From positions 1 to 5,696 of the forward strand of contig CAADSF010000256.1 in the NCBI GenBank assembly GCA_900751035.1: a stretch of 5,696 bases of DNA. The letters are read 5' to 3'. Numbering within the stretch: position 1 is the first letter of the stretch; each line of letters opens with the position of its first letter. Source of the DNA: an uncultured Oscillospiraceae bacterium. GTDB taxonomy: Bacteria; Bacillota; Clostridia; Oscillospirales; Oscillospiraceae. The position numbers and the translations under genes are program-made. Under the pieces are notes generated by a model. It was not told where the DNA came from, searched no databases, and saw only the letters and a program-made list of their open reading frames with translations. Shown here piece by piece: positions 1 to 5,696 of the stretch.

Positions 1-1037
<1,037 letters not shown>

Positions 1038-1041
<4 letters not shown>

Positions 1042-1448
1042 ACAGCTTCCGCGTGCATGTTCTGGCCGCCGACCACACGTTTTACGACGGCCCGTGCGAA
1101 TCGCTGACGATCCCCGCGCCGGACGGACAATACGGCATCTGGGCTGGGCATGCCAATACGATCTGCGCGATCATTCCCGGCACGCTGCGCCTGCGCGTCC
1201 CGGAGGGCGCGGAACAGATCGCAGCCGTGTCCTCGGGTGTGGTCAAGATCGAGGACAACGACGTGCTCGTGCTGGTCGACTCGGCCGAACGGCCGGAGGA
1301 TATCGACCGCCTGCGCGCGCAGCACGCGGCGGACGCCGCGAAGGAGGCCATGTTGCAGAAGCGCTCCATCCGCGAATACCGCGAGGCGCACCTGACGCTG
1401 GCGCGGGCCATCGCCCGCCTGCACGTCAAATCTCTCTCCGAACAATAG
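1038..1448 (+). CDS. atpC: F-type ATP synthase subunit epsilon
   Basis: Epsilon subunit of F1, part of the central rotor stalk with gamma. In this family the C-terminal helices can inhibit ATP hydrolysis. The protein is 136 residues, a normal length. Residues 1-85 fit the N-terminal beta-sandwich (MNSFRVHVLAADHTFYDG, then the conserved PxxDGQYGIWAGHAN and SSGVVKIEDNDVLVLVDSAE blocks). Residues 86-136 are a charged, alanine-rich helical hairpin (QHAADAAKEAM, then REYREAHLTLARAIARL). The start is GTG, overlapping the atpD stop and preceded by AGGAGG at 7 nt. It is the last gene of the atp operon, followed directly by a strong terminator. The long open frames antisense to it are shadows. Confidence 0.96.
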
Positions 1449-1466
1449 CCCATTCCCCTTTCTCTT

Positions 1467-1520
1467 GCCGGGGTCTTCGCAGCAAGCTGCTGCGGGGCCC
1501 CGGCTTTATAACTCTTTTTT
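1467..1520 (+). terminator. Intrinsic terminator of the atp operon
   Basis: A long GC-rich hairpin begins 18 nt after the atpC stop. GCCGGGG (1467-1473) pairs with CCCCGGC (1498-1504), CTTC pairs with GGGG by two G-C and two G-U pairs, and GCAGCA (1479-1484) pairs with TGCTGC (1488-1493) around a 3-nt AGC loop, with one bulged T. A T-rich tail follows, ending in TTTTTT at 1515-1520. It should separate atp transcription from the hydrogenase unit. Confidence 0.9.
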
Positions 1521-1596
1521 CTGATATTCTTATATTATATTCGGTATATAGAAACAAAAATCGGCATTGTTCTTTCTGCCAGATCTGTGATAGACT
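1521..1596 (+). promoter_or_regulatory. Candidate promoter region for the riboswitch-hydrogenase transcript
   Basis: This AT-rich stretch lies between the atp terminator and the aptamer, where a promoter is expected. Two sigma-A-like possibilities are visible. One is CTGATA (1521-1526), 18 nt, TATATA (1545-1550). The other is TTGTTC (1567-1572), 18 nt, TAGACT (1591-1596), the latter with a TG at 1588-1589 as an extended -10. Both are imperfect and I cannot choose between them; a transcript starting about 1603 or about 1557 would include the whole aptamer. Confidence 0.4.
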
Positions 1597-1616
1597 GATA
1601 TCGAAAAGAGAATACC

Positions 1617-1729
1617 GGGCAGCTCGCGCAAGCGATATGCTTGCAGGTGGAATGGGGTGAGAGGCCCCGCGAGTCGGTCACTGTGATGCCTGCGCTGTCA
1701 GGCTAAGTCAGGTCTTCCGAGAGCTGCCC
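1617..1729 (+). ncRNA. Cobalamin (B12) riboswitch aptamer, compact form
   Basis: Conserved blocks of the cobalamin riboswitch occur in the correct order: GGAAT (1649-1653), a GGTG-containing P5-type hairpin (GGGG 1654-1657 with CCCC 1665-1668), CACTGTGA (1679-1686), a stem GCCTG/CAGGC (1688-1692 with 1699-1703) in the P7 position, AAGTCAGG (1705-1712) and CTGCC (1724-1728). The ends are closed by a perfect 9-bp helix, GGGCAGCTC (1617-1625) with GAGCTGCCC (1721-1729). A further hairpin GCAAGC/GCTTGC (1628-1633 with 1639-1644) follows the 5' arm. The P7 stem is capped by only 6 nt, so the large P8-P12 domain of the btuB type is absent, as in the smaller cobalamin riboswitch variants. Which cobalamin form it binds cannot be read from this. 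The segment AGGTCTTCCGAGAG departs from the usual AGGAGACC spacing. Confidence 0.8.
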
Positions 1730-1792
1730 TGTGCCTTGCCATGACCGGGGCCGAACCGTACAGCGCTTATCGCAGCGATAGGGGCTTTGTTT

Positions 1793-1824
1793 CCGTGCGG
1801 CCATGGATGGCGGCACGGTTTTTT
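1793..1824 (+). terminator. Riboswitch expression platform: intrinsic terminator
   Basis: CCGTGC (1793-1798) pairs with GCACGG (1813-1818), with an inner CCA/TGG pairing, followed immediately by TTTTTT (1819-1824). It stands 63 nt after the aptamer and 166 nt before the hydrogenase start, with no gene of its own to end, so it is best read as a conditional terminator. An upstream segment GGCCGAACCG (1749-1758) can pair with its 5' arm CCGTGCGGCC (1793-1802) at 8 of 10 positions and could act as antiterminator. Such an arrangement would lower expression when ligand is bound; the direction of control is inferred. Confidence 0.8.
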
Positions 1825-1977
1825 GTTTGTATCCGCAGAGAAGGACAGCCTGCGGTGCAATATGGAAGTGTGTGCGCTTCCGCTTTTCTTTCGGCGGCCC
1901 CAATCCGCCTCCCTTTCCAAGCCGGACGCCCGGAACTCCTGCCGTGCGTCCGGCGCTCCTGTGTCAAATTCTTCTCT
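1825..1977 (+). promoter_or_regulatory. Structured 5' leader of the hydrogenase gene
   Basis: No gene is supported here. Three successive hairpins are visible. CCGCAG/CTGCGG is at 1833-1838 with 1850-1855. GGAAGTG/CGCTTCC is at 1864-1870 with 1875-1881, followed by GCTTTTCTTT, so it could be a weak second terminator. GCCGGACGC/GCGTCCGGC is at 1921-1929 with 1946-1954, extended inside by CGG/CCG and lacking a T-tract. A CCTCC at 1908-1912 could pair with the hydrogenase GGAGG at 1978-1982. Roles are unknown. Confidence 0.45.
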
Positions 1978-1983
1978 GGAGGG
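1978..1983 (+). promoter_or_regulatory. Ribosome binding site of the hydrogenase
   Basis: GGAGGG lies 7 nt before the ATG at 1991. It decides the start: the same frame is open back to 1787, but that upstream part runs through the riboswitch terminator and hairpins and has no protein family character. Confidence 0.85.
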
Positions 1984-1990
1984 TTTCAAT

Positions 1991-3517
1991 ATGCGCGGCA
2001 TTCCATCTTTGATCACCGATATCCGCAAGCAGGTCTTCACCGAGGTCGCAAAAATGGCCTACTCCGGCGACTGCAGCCAGATGGAGGACATCCCGTACCG
2101 GATCGTCCCCGGCACCAGCCCGCTGCACCGCGAGTCGGTCTTTCTGGAGCGCGCCATTGCGGGCGAGCGTGTGCGGCTGGCGATGGGGCTTTCCTTACAG
2201 CCTGTCCAGACGCGCACACTGCTGACTGAGGGCATGGACCACGCCGCTATCGCCGAGCAGTATTATGAGCCGCCGCTCGTCAACATCATCCCCTATGCCT
2301 GTCATGCCTGCCCAACGAAGCGCTATCAGGTCACGGAGCTGTGTCAGGGATGTCTGGCCGCGTCGTGTCAGCGGGTGTGCCCGAAGGGGGCCATCCGGTT
2401 TGAAAACGGCCGGAGCGTCATCGACGAAGCGCAGTGCATCAAATGCGGCAAATGCGCCCACGCCTGCTCGTACCATGCGATCACGTTCATCGAGCGTCCG
2501 TGTCAGGCTGCCTGCGGCATGGACGCGATCGGTCTGGATGAAAACGAAAAGGCCTGTATCGACTATGACCGCTGCGTCTCCTGCGGTCAGTGTCTCGTGA
2601 GCTGCCCGTTCGGCGCGATCGTGGATAAAAGCCAGATCTTTCAGGTCATCCGATCCATTGCGGAGGGGCATTCCGTCGTGGCCATCGTCGCGCCGTCGTT
2701 TGTCGGGCAGTTCGGCAAGGATGTGACCGTACCGAAATTCGTCGCCGCCATGAAGCAGCTCGGCTTTGCCGATGTGGTCGAAGTCGCGGCGGGTGCGGAT
2801 GTCTGCGCAATCGAGGAAGCGCGGGACTTCGTAGAGAAAGTACCCGCGCAGCAGAAGTTTCTCGCTACCTCCTGCTGTCCGTCGTGGCGGATGATGGTGC
2901 GGCGGCTGTTCCCGAAGGAGTCCGGCAATATTTCCATGACCTACACGCCGATGATCTACACGGCGCGTCTCGTCCGACACACGCATCCGGGCAGTAAGGT
3001 CGTGTTCATCGGCCCGTGCGCGGCAAAAAAGCTCGAAGCCATGCAGCCCGAGCTGCGCTCGGACGTGGATTTCGTACTGACCTACGAGGAACTGATGGGT
3101 ATTTTTGAGGCAAAGCAGATCGATTTTTCCGCGCTGCCGGAATCGGAAGACCTGCATGACGGCTCCGGCCTTGGCCGCGGCTTTGCCGCCGCGGGCGGCG
3201 TGGCTGCCGCGGTCGAGGAGATCCTGCGCCGCGAGCAGCCGGGTGCGGAGATCAGGATCCAGCGGGCCGACGGCCTGCGCGAGTGTCGGAAGCTGCTGAC
3301 GCTGGCAAAGGCCGGGAAGCTCGACGGGTATCTGCTCGAAGGCATGGCCTGCCCCGGCGGGTGCATCGCGGGCGCGGGGACGATCATCTCCGCCGACACG
3401 GCCAAGAAGAAGCTGGACAGCCATGTTTCACAGGCAGACGTGCGCTCCTGCGCGGACAGCCCCTACCGCGGCTTTGCCGGGTCGTTGGATGAATCGGTTG
3501 GCTTTCACAACGCATAG
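1991..3517 (+). CDS. [FeFe] hydrogenase, group B (B1/B3-like)
   Basis: Iron-only hydrogenase interconverting protons plus electrons (probably from ferredoxin) and H2, presumably cytoplasmic; no signal peptide or membrane segment is seen. It has 508 residues. The N-terminal part (about 100-210) is rich in Fe-S ligands: CHAC (104-107), CQGCLAASCQRVCP (118-131), CIKCGKCAHAC (149-159), CQAAC (171-175) and CVSCGQCLVSCP (195-206), enough for three or four [4Fe-4S] clusters. The H-cluster domain follows, with L1 TSCCPSW (293-299), L2 GPCAAKK (341-347) and L3 EGMACPGGC (450-458). The cubane/H-cluster cysteines would be 296, 343, 454 and 458, and Cys295 the proton-relay cysteine. Glu276 and Ser315 align with the known proton path of Clostridium pasteurianum CpI, with Asp279 where CpI has Glu282. 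GPC instead of the group A MPC, and no GGGQP after L3, point to group B. It appears monocistronic behind a cobalamin riboswitch. Catalytic bias (H2 production, uptake or sensing) cannot be read from sequence. Confidence 0.93.
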   Translation: MRGIPSLITDIRKQVFTEVAKMAYSGDCSQMEDIPYRIVPGTSPLHRESVFLERAIAGERVRLAMGLSLQPVQTRTLLTEGMDHAAIAEQYYEPPLVNIIPYACHACPTKRYQVTELCQGCLAASCQRVCPKGAIRFENGRSVIDEAQCIKCGKCAHACSYHAITFIERPCQAACGMDAIGLDENEKACIDYDRCVSCGQCLVSCPFGAIVDKSQIFQVIRSIAEGHSVVAIVAPSFVGQFGKDVTVPKFVAAMKQLGFADVVEVAAGADVCAIEEARDFVEKVPAQQKFLATSCCPSWRMMVRRLFPKESGNISMTYTPMIYTARLVRHTHPGSKVVFIGPCAAKKLEAMQPELRSDVDFVLTYEELMGIFEAKQIDFSALPESEDLHDGSGLGRGFAAAGGVAAAVEEILRREQPGAEIRIQRADGLRECRKLLTLAKAGKLDGYLLEGMACPGGCIAGAGTIISADTAKKKLDSHVSQADVRSCADSPYRGFAGSLDESVGFHNA

Positions 3518-3684
3518 ATTTTTAGATAGTAGCCCACCCTTTCGTCTTACGAACTGTCTTTCCCCGCAAGTTCAGTGTCGATGCTGATACATCAGTTTTT
3601 GATAACCTATGTCGTGCATCACTGATAGGAGACAGTGCCATCCTCTGGTTTCCTATTATCAGGAATTCCACTATCATTCAGAAT
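3518..3684. other. Gap between convergent hydrogenase and relaxase genes; possible element edge
   Basis: This is 167 nt without a supportable gene and visibly more AT-rich than the hydrogenase. It contains several short inverted repeats built on CTGAT/ATCAG: CTGATACATCAG at 3584-3595 followed by TTTTT, CTGATAGGA at 3622-3630 against TCCTATTATCAG at 3651-3662, and CACTG/CAGTG at 3620-3624 with 3633-3637. None has a stem strong enough to call a terminator for either strand. The left end of the mobile element carrying the relaxase probably lies here, but with only one edge in view no attachment site can be identified. Confidence 0.35.
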
Positions 3685-4905
3685 TTACAGACTTTGTTCA
3701 TAGCCCTGTGTCTGCTCATGGTCATCCTGTTTATGTCCCATCGCCAGCCGCTTCTGCATCAGCTTTTTGCGGCGCTTGGAATCCATACGGATGCCCATTG
3801 GGTTGCTGGGTGGGGCAGCGTTGTCACGGAAAATCTGCCCCATCTGGTGAAACAATCTGATGGTTGAATTCAGCAGATACTCGGATGGAAGCCGCATCGA
3901 ATGAGAAGCTGTGGACGAAATATTTTCATCTACAAGCGTTGGACTTGCAGAAGTCTGCGCAGAAGATTCTTCAATTTGAAGCCGCAAACGTTCTGCTTCA
4001 TGAACGATCGCGTTCTTGATGGCACGAAATTCTTTCTGCTGCGAGAGCGGATTGTGCTGTCTGGGCGTGCTTTTGTAATAGCCCTCCAACGTGTCGCGCA
4101 AGTCGTTCCAGACAGAATAATACGCCGCCACCTCCGGCAGCTTTTCGAGTTCGTCCACAATAGAATCCACTTTGTCTTTCAGCGGCTTTTTGAGATAGCC
4201 ATACTTCTTTTTGCCGCTAACTGTACGCAGTTCCAGCGCAAGCTCCAGCAGCTTTTTCTGAATCGACTCCGGCGGATTTTCAACAGATTCTAACTGGTCA
4301 ATGATTCTGCGCATTGCTGCTCTTGCAGCTTCGGTCACATCTTTATAGGCAATATCTTTCTGAACATAGACCTCTTTTAATTCGTCCGCGTAGATCATGT
4401 TCGTCAAAACAGACTGCAAATGTAGCAGCTTGTCTTTGCGCAGGAAGCCGTATTTCGGGTCATCCGACCAGAGCATCATGTGTATATGCGGATGTTCGCC
4501 CTCGTCGTGGAAAGCTGCATACCACCGAAGCTGCGACGGAGGAATCTGCATGGCTTCTGCGAAATCTGCCTGCTTAGAGCGCAGAAGTGCCCGCCAGCTT
4601 GCGGCGTTATCGTAGCCGAGACGCGCAGCATCCTCTCTGCGGAGCGAGTAAATGATCGTCCAGACGTTACCCTCATGCGCTTGAAGTTCCTGCGTCGCCT
4701 TTTCCAAATCAACAGCGTCCTCGGCTCCAAACAGGCCGTGTTCCCCGTGCTTTTCTGCGCGAGGTCTCGTAGCAATGTAGCGCATATAAATGCTGTCCGC
4801 GTTTTTGTCCAGAAGCTCCACGCCGTCGCGCGTAGCGATGTAATTCATGTAGCGTCCAGCACGTTTTGTGTTCAAAAAACCGGCTTTCTGAATCAACTTT
4901 GACAT
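3685..4905 (-). CDS. MobP-type relaxase (MobP3-like)
   Basis: DNA-nicking relaxase that would cut one strand at an oriT and lead it into a recipient through a conjugation pore. It has 406 residues from the ATG at 4905. The HUH metal-binding motif is clear: HDEGEHPHIH at 133-142 (His133, His138, His140, His142). The N-terminus carries RYMNYIATRDGVE (18-30), with Tyr19 and Tyr22 as candidate nucleophiles, and a second copy YMRYIATRPRAEKHG (40-54). The block GNVWTIIYSLRREDAARLGYDN (split at 79-89 and 90-100) fits the Firmicute MobP3 family as I know it. Residues 190-310 are long charged helices, and the C-terminus is basic (KRRKKLMQKR, 377-386). The start is preceded by AAAGGGG at 9 nt; a GTG at 4911 is also in frame but too close to that site. 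It follows the accessory gene by 2 nt, so they form one operon. Being a mobilisation protein, it marks this part as transferable DNA. Confidence 0.87.
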   Translation of the reverse strand: MSKLIQKAGFLNTKRAGRYMNYIATRDGVELLDKNADSIYMRYIATRPRAEKHGEHGLFGAEDAVDLEKATQELQAHEGNVWTIIYSLRREDAARLGYDNAASWRALLRSKQADFAEAMQIPPSQLRWYAAFHDEGEHPHIHMMLWSDDPKYGFLRKDKLLHLQSVLTNMIYADELKEVYVQKDIAYKDVTEAARAAMRRIIDQLESVENPPESIQKKLLELALELRTVSGKKKYGYLKKPLKDKVDSIVDELEKLPEVAAYYSVWNDLRDTLEGYYKSTPRQHNPLSQQKEFRAIKNAIVHEAERLRLQIEESSAQTSASPTLVDENISSTASHSMRLPSEYLLNSTIRLFHQMGQIFRDNAAPPSNPMGIRMDSKRRKKLMQKRLAMGHKQDDHEQTQGYEQSL

Positions 4906-4907
4906 TT

Positions 4908-5312
4908 TCACACGCCCCTTTCGCTCAACAATGCGTCCTCAAAATCGATTTTCCCGTTCGTTCTTTTGACTTCATCCATACTAAGTCCGCGCATTTTCTG
5001 ATAGCTCCGGGCGTCAATGTCCGTATCCGAAGCGAGGATATGGTTGTTGACATTCTGCTCAACCGCCAGCTTGAAAAGCTGCCGCCCGATGCGCTCCGCA
5101 AACCGATCCAGCGTTCCGGCGAGTATCTGCTGCAAGGCTTTTGGAAGATAACGGTCAGCTTTTTCCGCGTATAAAAATCCAGAATAAAACCAGATCGCTT
5201 TTTCAATGTACTCGCCGCGGCTCTGGCATTGATCGTCCGTATAACAGGCGTCAATAAGCTTCTTGCACTCCGGTGTGATCCAGAGCGCGAATTTTGTTTT
5301 TCCTTTGACCAT
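4908..5312 (-). CDS. Probable mobilisation accessory protein (MobC-like position)
   Basis: A 134-residue protein directly upstream of the relaxase (2-nt gap), the place where a small oriT-binding accessory protein is usual in MobP systems. I do not recognise a named family with certainty. The N-terminal part, MVKGKTKFALWITPECKKLI followed by SRGEYIEKAIWFYSGFL (31-47), has the look of a short beta strand plus two helices of a ribbon-helix-helix DNA-binding fold. The middle (53-90) is helical (LPKALQQILAGTLDRFAERI), and the tail is charged. The start ATG at 5312 is supported by GAGGTG (5329-5324) 11 nt before it, slightly long spacing. The frame stays open upstream to 5672, but that part is arginine-rich low-complexity translation of GC-rich DNA and covers the inverted repeats, so I leave it out. 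Function is inferred from position and shape. Confidence 0.72.
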   Translation of the reverse strand: MVKGKTKFALWITPECKKLIDACYTDDQCQSRGEYIEKAIWFYSGFLYAEKADRYLPKALQQILAGTLDRFAERIGRQLFKLAVEQNVNNHILASDTDIDARSYQKMRGLSMDEVKRTNGKIDFEDALLSERGV

Positions 5313-5442
5313 TTTTCTGTGTTCACCTCGTAAATTTCGTTGGAACCCCGCTGTTTTCCTTGAAACAACGGACTTTTTTCGTACTGCAACGCCCTCCAGC
5401 TGTTTTTCGCGGCTTTTGGAACGCCCTCGCAAATCCCCGAAA
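5313..5442. other. Intergenic region upstream of the mobilisation genes
   Basis: This stretch is taken as the non-coding leader of the mobilisation operon. It contains the GAGGTG ribosome binding site (5324-5329, minus strand) and a 9-nt direct repeat AACGCCCTC at 5388-5396 and 5420-5428. I see no convincing promoter; TTG-rich and AT-rich patches exist on the minus strand between 5330 and 5385, but no clear -35/-10 pair. Confidence 0.4.
5388..5428. repeat. Short direct repeats TG[C/G]AACGCCCTC
   Basis: TGCAACGCCCTC (5385-5396) and TGGAACGCCCTC (5417-5428) match at 11 of 12 positions, with start-to-start spacing of 32 nt, about three helical turns. They lie between the oriT-like hairpin and the accessory gene and could be binding sites for the accessory protein; this is a guess from position. 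Confidence 0.45.
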
Positions 5443-5496
5443 CTGCCCGCACCGCGGGCAGATGTGACCGCCGCGGGACGCACACGACCCCGCGGC
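5415..5496 (-). other. Candidate origin of transfer (oriT)
   Basis: Two perfect inverted repeats sit upstream of the mobilisation genes. CTGCCCGC/GCGGGCAG (5443-5450 with 5454-5461) has 8-bp arms and a 3-nt loop. GCCGCGGG/CCCGCGGC (5470-5477 with 5489-5496) has 8-bp arms and an 11-nt loop. On the minus strand the first hairpin is followed directly by TTTCGGGGATTTGCGAGGG, an arrangement (hairpin, then a short GGGG-containing single-strand target) like oriT regions of MobP relaxases, where the nick lies just 3' of the hairpin. The nick site itself cannot be assigned. Neither hairpin has a T-tract that would make it a terminator. Confidence 0.4.
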
Positions 5497-5696
5497 TTTG
5501 TCCTGCTTCGCCGCTTGCGGCTTCTCCCTCTGCCGAAATTCGCTTGCAGACGTCCTTCTTTTGCGCTTACCATTCCTGCAACACTCCCACACGTCGGCGC
5601 AACGTCCGGTTTTCGTGCTCCCGGTGGGTACGCGCTCGGCTTGGCTGCGAAAGCCGCACAAACCGCCGACACGGGCGCGACGGGCTGGGATTGGCG
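5497..5696. other. GC-rich region with no supported gene
   Basis: Both strands are open through this stretch in at least one frame, but neither translation shows a family motif or a good ribosome binding site. The minus-strand reading is arginine-, serine- and alanine-rich, and the plus-strand reading begins with leucine- and arginine-rich sequence. A small hairpin GCCGC/GCGGC (5510-5514 with 5517-5521) is present. It is probably the non-coding flank of the transfer origin or the end of a gene outside the window. Confidence 0.35.

Noticed and set aside
1617..1729. Molybdenum cofactor or tetrahydrofolate riboswitch as identity of the aptamer
   Set aside because: The ordered blocks GGAAT, GGTG, CACTGTGA, AAGTCAGG and CTGCC match the cobalamin consensus; I see no comparable match to the others.
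1787..1990. N-terminal extension of the hydrogenase from an upstream in-frame start at 1787
   Set aside because: It would be translated through the riboswitch terminator and leader hairpins, has no family character, and the ATG at 1991 has a GGAGGG site at ideal spacing.
2195..3424. 409-codon open frame on the minus strand
   Set aside because: It is antisense to the hydrogenase whose motifs are unmistakable; the openness comes from GC-rich codon use.
3584..3600. CTGATACATCAG plus TTTTT as hydrogenase terminator
   Set aside because: The stem is only four A/T-containing base pairs; too weak to call.
3901..4293. Plus-strand open frame of 130 codons
   Set aside because: Antisense to the relaxase; no start signal or motif.
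4909..4911. GTG as start of the relaxase
   Set aside because: It overlaps the accessory gene stop and is only 3 nt from the AAAGGGG site; the ATG at 4905 has better spacing.
5313..5672. Long N-terminal extension of the accessory protein to 5672
   Set aside because: Arginine-rich, low-complexity translation across inverted repeats with no good ribosome binding site; the ATG at 5312 has GAGGTG upstream.

Overview
The window looks like a piece of a fermentative, anaerobic Firmicute chromosome, most likely a GC-rich gut clostridium of the Oscillospiraceae/Ruminococcaceae kind. This is inferred from a bacterial F-type ATPase operon end, a multi-cluster [FeFe] hydrogenase, strong AGGAGG-type ribosome binding sites and a Firmicute-type MobP relaxase. 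The species cannot be fixed from the sequence.

Layout. Positions 1-1448 (+) are the 3' end of the atp operon: atpD (5' part missing) overlapping atpC by a GTGA junction, closed by a strong intrinsic terminator (1467-1520). Positions 1521-1990 form a long regulatory region. It holds candidate promoters, an RNA element whose conserved blocks match a compact cobalamin (B12) riboswitch (1617-1729), a riboswitch-type intrinsic terminator (1793-1824) with a possible antiterminator pairing, and a further leader with three hairpins. Positions 1991-3517 (+) encode a 508-residue [FeFe] hydrogenase with many N-terminal Fe-S cysteines and H-cluster motifs of the group B type.

Positions 3518-3684 are a gene-free, more AT-rich gap between convergent genes. 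Positions 3685-5312 (-) are a two-gene mobilisation module: a small accessory protein followed 2 nt later by a MobP (MobP3-like) relaxase. Upstream of it, 5313-5696 has no supported gene but carries two perfect inverted repeats and short direct repeats, a plausible origin of transfer.

How it fits together. ATP synthase and hydrogenase are core energy metabolism, and the hydrogenase would dispose of reducing equivalents as H2 or sense/consume H2. The most notable point is that the hydrogenase appears to sit alone behind a cobalamin riboswitch-terminator, suggesting H2 metabolism is turned down when B12 is plentiful. The mobilisation genes indicate that an integrative mobilisable or conjugative element abuts the hydrogenase gene, with its left end probably inside 3518-3684.
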